NCBI GenBank assembly: GCA_016630905.1
Contig: WBMQ01000004.1
Coordinates: forward strand, 1,860,001-1,924,000
Direction of reading: 5' to 3'
Length of the DNA stretch: 64,000 nt
From: Capillidium heterosporum
Lineage: Eukaryota; Entomophthoromycota; Entomophthoromycetes; Entomophthorales; Capillidiaceae
Positions 22,880 through 33,779 of the stretch are shown one piece after another (position 1 is the first letter of the stretch; the number at the start of each line of letters is the position of its first letter). The notes below the pieces were generated by a model. It worked only from the letters and a program-made list of their open reading frames with translations, had not been told where the DNA came from and did not search any database. Position numbers and translations under genes: made by a program.

Positions 22880-23928
22880 TGCAAAAAGTCAGCTGCAAAG
22901 ATGATGCTATGCTAAAAATTAAGTGTCATTTTAAAGAATTGAAAATTTTGATAATGAAGGTGTTTATAACTAAAAGTTATAGTTACAGTTTCTAAAGATT
23001 TTAATTGCTTTTTATAGTGTTTGCTTCATTGATTGGGCTGATAGAATTATGCAACTATAGTTTAGTTATAGTGGAAAGTTAGATAGACTATATTTTATGA
23101 TAAGAATCTAAATATGTTTATAACTTATGGGTCGACATTTACCATGTGCAATAGCTCTTTTAATAATTCATTGATAGAAGATACCTGACTATATATTTTT
23201 ATAAGTGAACTAAAAGTGTTACTGCTATAAATATACTTGTCCATATAGCTAAGCTGCACCCAAATGTAGTGTAGTCCATCTCAAAAAGGCATACTCAGCA
23301 AGTCTTGAATCCATTGTATCATAATTAGTTATTTCAACTATTTTACAGTACAATTCGTTTGGGAATTTGGATATAACTTCTTGGGATATACTCTATTGAG
23401 CTGATAAGATCCTCGATGTATCCAGGCTGTAGCTAATATTTACAGTTAAAGTGAATGCACCTAAAATTCAGGGAATTTGTTATAAAGAGCAAAGAATGTA
23501 TTTCAGCCCCTGGATTCGGATGAAGTACGCTTTAGGTTTAGTTAAATCTTGGGAAATAAAGCGCCTTGATTAATTAGGATGCCTTGAATATACTTTATAC
23601 TTGACAAATAGAACCATCCACCTGTTTCTACCAGGAGAAAGGGTGATGATTCTAATTATGTGGAATCTTTCTCAAATGTAAATTACTTTATATGATGTTT
23701 ACAACTACGAAATCCTAGCTTCCTGCTCGAAAGTTTCGAATCAGGTTCAAAGTTTGCCTTCGTTTACCAAATTGAATATATAGAACTGACTGCCTCTGCA
23801 GTGGATCTAAAAATACTCTATATTTAGATAATTCTAGGCTATTCCAGGTTCGGTTATACTCCGAAAGTGGCATCTACATTGGTAGTAAGCTTAAATTTGT
23901 CAATAGCAGATGCTAGGCACAGGCTTGG
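22880..23928. other. Intergenic, no gene seen
   Basis: AT-rich stretch upstream of the first flavo-oxidase. No coding or repeat structure recognised. Confidence 0.55.
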
Positions 23929-23937
23929 TATAAAAAG
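23929..23937 (+). promoter_or_regulatory. TATA box of flavo-oxidase 1
   Basis: TATAAAAAG starts 38 nt before the ATG at 23967. The same TATAAAA(A)GG element stands at a similar distance before the other intact family members. Confidence 0.6.
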
Positions 23938-23966
23938 GGCAAGGTATCTTCAAAACCAGCACTACT

Positions 23967-25494
23967 ATGCATTTTAAACTTGGACTATTGATTTTTGTAC
24001 TAAGTGTCGTTTCATCTTTAAGCCCTAAGAAGTTGAAGACCGATGATAAAGCCAAGGCTGCACCTGATGCACTAGCCAGCATGCGAAAGTGTCTTTCTGA
24101 TTCCAAGATTGATGCAACTCAGTTAGTCGACCCAAGTAATGCCGAGTACAAGACTTTGAACTATCAGTTCAACACCAGGTTTATTATAAATCCCAAAGCC
24201 TACTTCAAAGTATCCAATACTCCCGATGTCCAGGCCATCGTCAAGTGTGGACTCAAATTGAAGCAGTCGTTAATAGCGCGAGGTGGTGGACACAGCTACG
24301 AAAAGTATTCGTTGAGTTCAAAGGATGCCATAGTTCTAGATATGACAGCTCACAATGCAATCAAGGTAATTCCCGAGGATATGGTCGCCGAAGTAACGCC
24401 TGGGAACAATTTGGGTAAAGTGTACGAGAAGATCTGGAACGCTGGTCAGTTTGGTATGGCAGCCGGTACTTGCCCAACAGTTGGATTTGCCGGACATGCT
24501 TTGGGTGGTGGGTTTGGTTTGTCATCTAGGACTCATGGATTACTACTCGACAGCATAATTGGCTACGAAATCGTCAACGCCAAAGGGGAGCTCATCAAAG
24601 CAGACAAAAATACCAATCCTGACTTGTTTTGGGCTCTCAAGGGTGCTGGAAGTGGTAACTTTGGTTTCGTCGTCAAGTTCAGGATGAAATTCTTTGACGC
24701 CTCCAAGCCCCTCAAGCGCATCGTCCTCAAGTATGATTTTAGCCAGTTCGACGTCATATTCGATGCCTATCAGAAGTTTGCCTTGAGTAATCCTGATCCC
24801 TACTATCAACTCGGTTATCTACATGTGCAAAGGGGACAACCTCTCTCTTACATTCGTAATCCACGGGGATTCCAAATCGCGGATTGAAACTGTTGCCAAT
24901 AAAGCGATGGACTTCTTCCCAACCCCCTTAAAGGAAGGATACCTCCGTTCATGGATCAGCTACATCGACATGGTATTTGAGAACACGTTGATTGATCCTA
25001 TCGACCTCAAAGTGCTGCGCACCTTAAAACCTTCCGACTACGCGAATATGCACTTCAAGGCCAAGTCCAGCTACATAAACAAGCAACTTAGCCCGGCTGA
25101 AATTACCAGGTTCCGACAAGCTATGAGCGACATGCCCGGCAACAGTTACATACTACTGGATCTACAGGGTGGTAAAGTGTCCGATATTGCTCCCGATGCT
25201 ACTGCTTACTTCCACCGTCAGAAGGATATATTATTCATGGCTCAGATAGCCGTCGAAAGCGAGGACACAACTGAAGGTATAAAGGGAGAGAAGTGGGTCA
25301 ACGACTTCATGCAAAGAACCGAGGACTTTGCCTTTACAGGGAATAGCTACTTTAACTATGTAGATGCTGATCTACAAGATCCTTTGCGCAAGTACTACGG
25401 TGCCAATTTGGAGCGATTGGTAAAGATTAAGAATACCTATGATCCTACCAATTATTTTAGATACAACATGTCTATCCCATTGAAATTAGACTAA
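23967..25494 (+). pseudogene. Berberine-bridge-type FAD oxidase 1, single frameshift
   Basis: Single-exon member of the family seen at 36.8, 38.9, 49.4 and 51.8 kb. It has a signal peptide (MHFKLGLLIFVLSVVSSLS) and then an FAD_binding_4 domain with both flavin attachment residues, His109 in RGGGHSYEKYS and Cys169 in AGTCPTVGFAGHALGGGFG. The BBE C-terminus has YFNYVDADLQDPL, KYYGANL and NTYDPTNYFRYNMSIP. At 24798-24801 the frame breaks. Frame 1 continues as nonsense to a TGA at 24885, while family sequence (MCKGDNLSLTF, equivalent to MYLCKGDFIGLNF) resumes one base over. The region 23967-25494 is 1,528 nt, exactly one base more than a whole number of codons. It could be a fresh pseudogene, a sequencing error or recoding. 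Its 20-residue insert after the signal peptide sets it apart from its paralogs. Confidence 0.8.
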
Positions 25495-26829
25495 TATTTC
25501 AAGTTCTTAGTTAATAAAGTAATGTTACCACTCTCTTTAGAAATTGAAATTACAATATATAAAAGTATGATACAAAGTATATCTAAGTTATAAACATGAA
25601 AACAGGATTTTTATTGTGGCAATTAAATTTATATTCTTTTGGTCTCCAAACCACCTATTTCCATTGGTACTACCACTTCGTGTCCCATCTTCGCATTTTA
25701 AATATTTGAATGCTTTCGCTGTCAAATTTGTCCAATATCCTGAGAAGTTCATTAAGCCTATCTATGTTCAACTTCTGAACTACTTCCAGAAACTTCTTTA
25801 TAATATTGAACTACTTCAACCAAGTTTCATTAGCGACCTGATCTAACACATCAAAGTCTATTTGCTTATAGCCAGTTATACCTTCCCTTAGCTTTTCTGA
25901 CATGGGTTTGAACTTTGCTTTACGTATTTTACTTTCACCTACTGTTCTGTTCTAAGTATGGTTTAAATTGAATGAGGTCACTCTAGATGTAGCTCTCCCC
26001 TTTTCACTATGGCCTATTCTAACCGTCGATTTACAGAGTAGGTAAATTTTTATACAGTGATTGTTTTGAAGCTTGATTTCTCTAATATATACATCTTAAC
26101 GCATACCTGGAAACTACTCTATCCTTTATTCTCGAATCGGATGCCTTAACTAAAGTGCCCTTCATCCAGTGCTTTTAATTTTAGATGGTTCTTAAGATCA
26201 TCTAAGTCTTGCAGTTCCAAGCTATTCAAGATTCTGAGTTTAAAGGATATGCTTATTCCTTGAATATCCTTTATTGAATCGTCTTGAGTATCTTTTACCA
26301 AGTTAATATGCACTGTCAATAGAAAAGTGGAAACTGCTTCAATGAAACACTACGAAATCCTCGTTCAGGTCAACTCCATCTACCAGCAAGTGGTTTGAAT
26401 TCATTTTAGATAGGCTAGCCTGAATATGTCCTGCTAGCTCGACCTTTGTTGGTTGATTGTTTAAAGCTCTGAATTGGGTTAAAAATGAGTTGAAAAGTAC
26501 TCGAATTTTTATCACAGATAGCAAAGCTTTTAATACTAGATATAGAACGAGACAAATGTTAGGCTTTATATACAAATATGCAGTTATATATTATAAAAGT
26601 TGAATAAATATTCAAATTATACATCCTATTCAAAGCTCAAGGCCTTTTACTTTGCAAAATGCTCTGTTTTAGTAAAATGGTCCATTTTTGCAGTTGAACT
26701 TATAAGACACTGTCCAGTTTTTCGAATCAGAATAGTAATCTTAGCAAGTTCTTTAAACCTCGAAAAAGTCTGAAATCCAAAAGTTCTAATCAGTCAAATT
26801 GGATAGATCGCTTTTCAAGAATACCCAAC
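25495..26829. other. Intergenic region with a broken minus-strand coding relic
   Basis: On the minus strand, protein-like pieces appear in changing frames between about 26575 and 25616. One is a signal-like hydrophobic start followed by TKVELAGHIQASLSKMNSN. Another is DIQGISISFKLRILNSLEL. A last piece, NIDRLNELLRILDKF, vaguely recalls the C-terminal NLDRLIEIKNKYDP of the flavo-oxidases. No intact frame or ATG was found. I read this as a decayed gene of uncertain origin. Confidence 0.3.
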
Positions 26830-28296
26830 ATGTGTGATGCAGTAGGAGAATCGGAGATGGTACCACGAAGTAATATATTTAGTTAGCTGTTGGTTTAACT
26901 TTACAAATAAAGGGAGGGCAGTACCCAACAAGCTTTGCATCAAGTGTAAAACCAGTAAACCAGTGGTGCTACTTAGGAACATTCGTTATTGCAGGTTAGG
27001 TTATAGAATATATAGAATTTAATTTTTTTAGACCTTGTTTCTTATATGCATTCGAAGGGAAATTCCGAACCATATTGAACAAAGCTAGCTGTACCAACGA
27101 TAAAAATTGCAAGAATATGTTGGTGGCTTTTTCAGGTGGTCCTAGTTCAAGGTAATAAATTTGTTAATGTAGATTTTAAATTTTGTCAATTTACAGGGCT
27201 ATGCTCAAACTTATTTATGAATACACTTGCAAACATAATAAGTACGGGGTTATTACCGTTGGGTACATTGATGAATCAATAGCTAGTAAAGATAAGGTAA
27301 TCTAATTTTTATAAGTAAGTATTCAGTTGGTATAGAGTAGCGAAATTGAAGCAATAGAGACGATAGCAAAGAGCTACGACTTCGAATTCAAGAGTATTAA
27401 ACTACAAGAGAGCTTTGATAGTGAAGAAGAGTTTATAAGTCACTTTGAGAGCATCAAGCTACCAACAGCAAAGGAGGACTCCGTTGAGGCGTTAAAAACT
27501 AGCTTACTTTTAAAGTTGGCTAAAGATACCGAGTAATATATTTTATACAATAATATCTAAATTTACGGCAGGTCTTCAATGTTGCTTCTGGGAGACTGTA
27601 GTACTAGGATCGCTATCAAAACAATTGCTTTAACGGCTAAAGGCAGGGGGTTTTCTTTACCATTTGAAATCGGTGCTGAAGCTGCTTACTATCAAGGTAA
27701 ATTTAAACTGAGCATTACTTTAACTAGTAATAGGAGTCACTATATTAAGACCAATGCGCGATGGCTTAGCTAAAGAGGTTGCCATGTTCAACCACTACAA
27801 CCAGCTATCCTACCCCATTATCTCCACCTTTGCATCGGCAGCCAATCCCAAGTCCAGCATCACTAAGCTAACCGAAACGTTTATAATTGGCCTCGATCGA
27901 GATTTCCCCTCTACCGTATCGACAGTTGTCCGTACCGCCAACAAATTGCAACCTAGCCCAAATGCTAGTGGACGTGTCTGGTGCCCTTACTGCTTGATGT
28001 AAGTAAATTCTTTTCTATGTTTGTTAATTTAATTTACAAATTTAGCCCAGCTGAACTAAATATTGACGAATGGAAGAAGACGGCTATGGTATTAAGTCTT
28101 GATGAGGATAAGATAAAGAAGGTAAACCCAAGTAGTTGAAGCTTTCTGTTACGGATGTCGCTCTAACTTCGAAGTTCTAATTGAAGAAGATAAGTTTTCA
28201 CTTCCTCCTCATACGGCTCGTCAGTTACCTACCCTTCAACGGAATCGAGCTGACCTTAAGCAACAAATCCAAGCTTACTTGATCGATGACGAGTAG
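26830..28296 (+). CDS. CTU2: CTU2/Ncs2, cytoplasmic tRNA 2-thiolation protein, with frame problem near the 3' end
   Basis: Eight exons: 26830-26869, 26913-26994, 27032-27151, 27197-27296, 27336-27532, 27572-27696, 27734-27998 and 28046-28296. They total 1,180 nt, one base too many. With Ctu1/Ncs6 it thiolates the wobble uridine (mcm5s2U) of Lys, Glu and Gln tRNAs, taking sulfur from Urm1. Seen are N-terminal zinc cysteines (CIKCKTSKP, YCRPC), the degenerate PP-loop AFSGGPSSR, LLLGDCSTRIA, GRGFSLPFE, LRPMRDGLAKEV and the C-terminal zinc pairs WCPYC and CYGC. Between LDEDKIKK and EAFCYGC (28118-28137) the frame shifts: AGT TGA stops, and skipping one base restores EAFCYGCRSNFEV. A 40-nt intron with an atypical GTCTTG donor would also repair it, at the cost of a plausible helix. 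Confidence 0.88.
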
Positions 28297-28750
28297 ATTG
28301 GTGCAATCCCTTTTCTATTAACTATAGAGTTGTATAAAATAGAGCTACTACAGGGACATTTTTTAGAAAAATTGTTTCGTATTTGTTTATTTTGTAATAA
28401 TTTCAAGAAAAGGAAATATGCTAGTTTTACTTATACTACTTGAATTTTGGTTTAGTAATAAGCCGGTTTATATGAGTTTATAATACTATAGGTTACTTTG
28501 GCTTATATGAGTATATATATGTCAACATAGTTAAATGCTTATGTGCTTTGAAAGTTATAGTGTTACTTTATTGAATTCCTTGTTATATTTCAGGCAAGTT
28601 TACTCATTAGAAGCAATATTAAATTATACAATAACGACACTTGGATATACAATCTATTCTATTATCAGTCATATGCTTATTATAACATCTACCTTATTTA
28701 GGATTTTTACAAATTTACCTATTGGAGGCTTGTAGATTCGTCCAAATGTA
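28297..28750. other. Convergent intergenic spacer
   Basis: Lies between the CTU2 and SVIP-like 3' ends. AT-rich; a 66-codon frame at 28535-28735 has no family resemblance. Confidence 0.5.
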
Positions 28751-29186
28751 CTAACTCCCACGCCACTGTCGTTTAGGAACATCAAAAAGGTTAGTTTAAA
28801 ATATATATAAAATTTACAGTCAACTTGGTTTTCCGATTCCCTAATCTGGCTGTCTTCAGCTACAAAGTCCTTCAGTTGTTTACCCCGTTCCTGGCGCAGC
28901 TTCTCACTCAGCTGGCCATTTTTGGACCCGCGTTCGTTACTCTATCTAAGTTGAATAAATCAATCTTGTAAAAAATTACCTCCTTCTGTCTTTTCTCAGC
29001 AGCAAGTAAGATGGCTTGTCTATCTGGCCCTTTAGCACCACTCTTCTTTAAAGCTGGCTCCGGTTTGGTGACGTTAGCTAATGGGTCCATTGCTATACTT
29101 TCGCCACCGAGTCGTTGCCCATTCCCATTGAACTTTGCCTTACTATTTTTCTCTTTAACTTCGCCGCTGCTGCAACAGTTTCCCAT
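28751..29186 (-). CDS. SVIP-like small myristoylated p97/Cdc48-interacting protein
   Basis: Exon 1 (29186-28980) encodes MGNCCSSGEVKEKN..., an N-myristoylation Gly2 with palmitoylatable Cys4/Cys5. It reaches RQAILLAAEKRQKE, a VCP-interacting motif (VIM) nearly identical in pattern to that of SVIP. Exon 2 starts at 28941 (SNERGSKNGQLSEKLRQE...). The last exon is tentative. If the donor is the GT at 28823 and exon 3 begins at 28765, the protein ends in WRGS, matching the SVIP-type Trp-containing C-terminus, with the stop at 28753-28751. Another donor at 28817 changes the frame. SVIP tethers p97 to ER or lysosomal membranes and dampens ERAD. Family membership rests on the layout (Gly2/Cys anchor, then VIM, then short tail). 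Confidence 0.65.
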
Positions 29187-29529
29187 GTTAGTTGTTTAGT
29201 TGATAGATAAGAAAGATAAACTGAATATCCTTGCTGGATAACGGTTGATTTTGAGTTGGAAATTTGGAATTCTATTCGAACTTGGCAAATTGGATGAGGT
29301 CATTTTATATTTCTCAGAAGTTTGAATGAATTGGGTGTACAATAGGATCATTGACTTTTAGAGCTTGTTGCAGCTTCAACTTCAAGTCACGGCGAACAAA
29401 GGTCCACAATGCGTATAAAGTAGTAATGTTGTTAGGAATTGGGCTAAAGTATGGTGTAGGATTATATTAGGGTTCATCCCATTGGTATTACAAGGGACTT
29501 TTATGTAAAGAAAGTGAAAGATTGTATAG
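29187..29529. other. Divergent promoter region, may hide the first EMC7 exon
   Basis: Lies between the SVIP-like start and the first recognised EMC7 exon. A signal-peptide exon for EMC7 is expected here but could not be defined. Confidence 0.4.
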
Positions 29530-30323
29530 GATTGAAGGAAGGATAATGCCAAGTGAAGACTATCCAGGTAAAAAGTTATTGCTTTAAATATTAATAGTTA
29601 GTCATCGAATCGTTAAGTCAACAATCAAGAGTTGTTTTAAATGATGGTCAACATACAGGCTTGATTAATAGTGTTGGTCGTTTTATTTTGTAAGGAAAAA
29701 TGTAGTTTATGTCACTAACGTTGCCTTCATTTTCCAAATCTTAAAGGTACGATATACCAAAAGGAAATTATACCTTAAATATATTAACCGATAGTTATCA
29801 GTTCCCTTTGGTAGGATAATTTGGAAGCCTTTAAATAATTTTGCCTTATTATAGATGCGAGTTGATCTAATTGAAACTGAAGATGGGAAACGTAAAATTC
29901 AAACGTATCCTTTAAGATCGGGTGGCGACTTTGATGCTGTAGGCTCGGTATTACCTTATCCCATCCGCGTATCACCTGTAAAATCATACCAATACTTTAA
30001 GGTTACGTTTATACGCATTCTTTAAACTAAATCCCAAAACGTAGGAACGTAAAGGATTCGATCTGTGGGGTTTGGCTACTAGTCCCATGATGATGACTTC
30101 GTTGTTTTCACTAGGTGTAGTGCTGTTCATGCCCAAGCTCATGTCTTCTTTAGGTATATTTTACTATGATGATTGAAGCTAATATTAAAATTTAAAAGAC
30201 CCAGAAACTTTGAAGGAAGTTGAAGAGACACAAGCTAGCTTGACAGGTGCGTTTTCGTCAGTCAACAAGTATAGTGATGGTCCTACCATGTCCGAACGTT
30301 TAGCTGATATGATGGCAAAATAA
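29530..30323 (+). CDS. EMC7: EMC7, ER membrane protein complex subunit (5' exon unresolved)
   Basis: Recognised exons: 29530-29567, 29602-29689, 29747-29810, 29855-30001, 30045-30153 and 30199-30323. EMC inserts and stabilises multi-pass membrane proteins in the ER. EMC7 contributes the lumenal beta-sandwich. RIEGRIMPSEDYP aligns with the sandwich start. Then come VVLNDGQHTGLINSVGRF, LYDIPKGNYTLNI, SYQFPLMRVDLIE and KSYQYFKERKGFDLWGLATSP. These are followed by the TM helix (MMMTSLFSLGVVLFMPKLM) and a cytosolic tail ending SERLADMMAK. The first exon starts with a split codon after AG at 29529, so an upstream exon with ATG and signal peptide must exist or has been lost. An internal ATG at 29545 is a weaker alternative start. 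Confidence 0.8.
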
Positions 30324-30554
30324 AGCAAATTTATTTAAGAGTTGGTTTAGAATATATATATAGTAAAAAGTATTATCTTCAGTCTATAAAATAATTTATT
30401 GTAACGCTTGTTTTGGTATATCTTTCGATGCTTCATATCAGTGATAAATGAACATGATTCAAACATACTAACTTCATGCCATTAATTACATATATTTAAT
30501 TTATTAAATATACAATATTTAAACGAGCCAAACACCTATTTCCAATGAACGTAG

Positions 30555-31613
30555 TTAATCGAGCTGATCCAAAACTTTACGAGCGATATCTAAGATAGCT
30601 AAAGTAGCTGGTGAATCAGGGAAGTTCTCTATAAACGATTTTCCAGAATCACAGCATTGACCAAGTCTCGGATCCAACGGGATACGTCCCAACAATGGTA
30701 AATTCAATTCAGTGCACATAGCTGAAGCACCTCCCGTATTAGCAGGGAAGATCTGCGATTGGTGAGTACAACTGGGACATACGAACCCAGCCATATTTTC
30801 AACAACTCCAAGTATGGGGATCTTAACCTTATTACAGAAATCGATCTCCTTACGGACGTCCAACAACGCAACTTCAGCTGGTGTAGTAATTACGATAGCA
30901 CCGTCTACTCCAGCCCCCTTCAAAAATTGGACGATGGATAAATGTTCATCACTAGTGCCAGGTGGTGTATCTACTACCAAATAATCGATCTGTTCACCCC
31001 AATCGACATCCCTTAAAAATTGCTTTATTAGGCCGGACTTTTTGGCCCCACGCCATATGACGGCATCATCCTTGTCGTCCAATAGGAAACCTATAGACAT
31101 AACGGCCAAGTTGTCAGTAGGGTAGATGGGTAACCAGCCTAAGTTGGAGTTGTGTAGACTTTCACCTTCGACTCCTAGAATTTTGGGTATAGAGGGCCCG
31201 CATACATCTATATCTAAGAGACCAACTTGCAAGTCTGGCTTGTCGGCTAATGCTAAAGAAAGCTGGGAGGAAAATGTTGACTTACCGACGCCACCCTTGC
31301 CGGATAGTACCAATATTTTACGGCGTACTTCACTTAACCTTTCTTTTATAACCTCTACATCTATACTTATGTCAAAATTTCAAATAAAGTTGCTAAAGTA
31401 CCTGGATCTGGACCCTTTGGTGTGGTGGCACATATGTTTTGGTTGGGACAGCCGTCACATGCGCTAGCTTTACCAGCTGCTTCACTTTCTACTCCCTTTG
31501 TTGAATATAGTAATTTAGTTCAAGAGCTTAGAATAAATGTTTATAGAGTTGGTATATTTGAATTAGCTACTTACTGGGCAATGCTCAGGTACTTTTTCGT
31601 TTACATCGGTCAT
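30555..31613 (-). CDS. NBP35: Nbp35/NUBP1, cytosolic Fe-S cluster scaffold ATPase
   Basis: Three exons: 31613-31575, 31495-31402 and 31360-30555 (312 aa). With Cfd1 it forms the cytosolic scaffold that assembles 4Fe-4S clusters for nuclear and cytosolic proteins. The N-terminal cysteine signature is exactly CX13CX2CX5C (HCP...[11 protein letters not shown]), diagnostic of Nbp35 rather than Cfd1. Other landmarks are the deviant Walker [67 protein letters not shown] (the bridging CX2C) and [13 protein letters not shown]. The long third exon has no introns, unlike most neighbours. Confidence 0.97.
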
Positions 31614-32452
31614 GTTGAAGTTAAAATGTAAAGGTATAAATTTTCAAATTTTGCCCAAGTTGTACTTTACAGATTAGTAATTAACGATAAGATTGTATTT
31701 TGCAACTTTGGTCCAAATCAAGGACTATAAATTCAATGCTAAATTGTTCTAATTGACTAGGTGCTTTTTCCAAATTCAATTGTAAAAATTATCTAGTATA
31801 TATGAACAGAATAGGCTTAACTTGTAATTTTGATTTAGATCATGCACTAGTAATTTGATGATTTTAGCTTAGCAAAATGATGGATTGTGACTGAGAAAAT
31901 AACCTTTAAAGCTAAGTATAACGGTTTTTCTTCATATATGATGGTATAACTTTGAAATGTTAATGCAAATCTAATCAATTTCTCGCTAGTCTAACTTTAA
32001 CTAAAAGTGTAATTTGGTAATATATGCAATAGCCTTCAGGTTATCAATAGTTTATACATCTAGTAAGGTTTAATATAGGTCCCATACTTTTATAGATGCT
32101 TAGATTGTAGGCAAGGAATCTAGCTTCACTCAACTTCTGTATTAAAGGCACATGGCAACAAAGAGCAATACAACTCACTACAAGTTAAACTTTAAATTAG
32201 CTTTATAAATTTAACAATATATGATGTGCTTGATATTATCAAGTATGCGTGATTAAATTTGAAAGTCTCAACTATACTCTTTGTAAGATGATGTACATTT
32301 TAAGCATATCTCAACTAGTTTAATAAAACAATTACCAATCGCTACTATATGCTTCGATTACTTATAATGTAGCCTATAATAGGAATAGGCTATAAATCAA
32401 AAATAACAATCTGAAAATCCATAGCCAACTTTTATATCTCTAATCCATAAAT
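31614..32452. other. Intergenic, no gene seen
   Basis: AT-rich spacer between two minus-strand genes. No gene, RNA or repeat recognised. Confidence 0.55.
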
Positions 32453-33779
32453 CTATTTGAACTTGGGTGTCTGACTGCCTCGAACGTAGGTCAGATAGAA
32501 CTGCTTAGCTACCAGCAACTTTTTATCCTTCAGCTTCAAACTGCCTACTTCAATAAATCCATTTGGATCCAAAGTTTTGACCAAAAACTTGCTATTGCAC
32601 CAAACTATAGCCCCCGGTTTTAAATCCGAATCTTCTAAATTTTCGGACAAGGTTACTAACTGTAGATCAAAGAGTTGGATTGGTATGTCGTTATAGGTAG
32701 TTAAGATGGGAAACTATAGGAATAGAATAGTAAATACAGAACTCGAGGGTATTGAAAAGAGCAAGGGCATTACCTTCCAACTGAGGACGTTAAACTTCTT
32801 TAATATGGTGTTGGAGTTATCAACATTCCAATTGATAGTTGCCAAACTTTTGGGGAATTTGGGCGCTTTTGTTATTAAAGCTTTATCTTGCTCCTTTCGA
32901 TTTTCCTATATTATATATATACAAATATAAGTATCAGTAAAAATAAATAAATTACCCAACAAACTTCAAAGTTCTTCAAAGTTTCCATTAGTAGCTGGGC
33001 ACCAAAATTAGCCATCTTACTTTGAAAGTCTAAATATAATTTATCCTCAACTGGCTAATATATATAGTATACGATAAGTAAAGTGAGTAAGTATAATAGT
33101 TACATAAACTTTCTGGTTGAGTATAGCACCAGCATCGAATGCTTTAGTAGAAAGTTGTTGCACAGTTATACCACTAAGCTTATCTTCATTCCACAACGTA
33201 TTTAAAAGTGGGGCTGGACCTCGATACCTGATTTAAAAATAAAGCTATTTTTAAAAGATTAGGTACAAAAGGTATATTACTTTGGTAAGATGGATGGGTG
33301 TACATTAATACCACCTAACTTGAAGTTTTCCAGTAAGGTGAAAGGTAGAAATGCTCCGTAGGATACTACTATTGCCAAGTCATAATTATTTGAAGGAGTA
33401 AACAATTTGATGTCTTTTAGGCTAGGTTGATAGAGTTTCAAGTTGTTTTGTTGGGAAAAGGTTTTTATTATTGCTAGTATTTGAAATTTAGTAAATTGAT
33501 TTACATAAATGTTTACTTACTTGGTTTTAAGGTTTTCTTCCCTCGGCCTGATATAGAGTCAGGTGGTGTAACTACATCTAGATTGTTTATTACTAAAAGT
33601 TGTTTTTAGTTAATATAATTGAGTGGTATAGATGAGTTACTTGAGCTTTTTTGTAAAGCTTGTAATGAAGGTAAACTGAAGTTGTCAGTACCAAAGAATA
33701 GTACGTTGAACTTTCTTGAAGCTGCAGTTGAATAATAGCTGGATATAAATTTCAAATTTAGATTTATTGTCTTCAACAT
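32453..33779 (-). CDS. FMT1: Mitochondrial methionyl-tRNA formyltransferase
   Basis: Seven exons: 33779-33641, 33592-33521, 33473-33281, 33227-33104, 33054-32956, 32905-32774 and 32713-32453 (339 aa). The enzyme formylates initiator Met-tRNA for mitochondrial translation using 10-formyl-THF. The start gives a presequence (MLKTINLNLKFISSYYSTA). Then come the Rossmann-like start NVLFFGTDNFSLPSL, DLAIVVSYGAFLP and the catalytic block GGINVHPSILPKYRGPAPL, with its conserved Asn and His. These are followed by SGITVQQLSTKAFDAGAIL, APKFPKSLATINWN and a C-terminal OB-like domain (LKPGAIVWCNSKFLVKT, GSLKLKDKKLL). Length and order are normal for the family. Confidence 0.92.
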
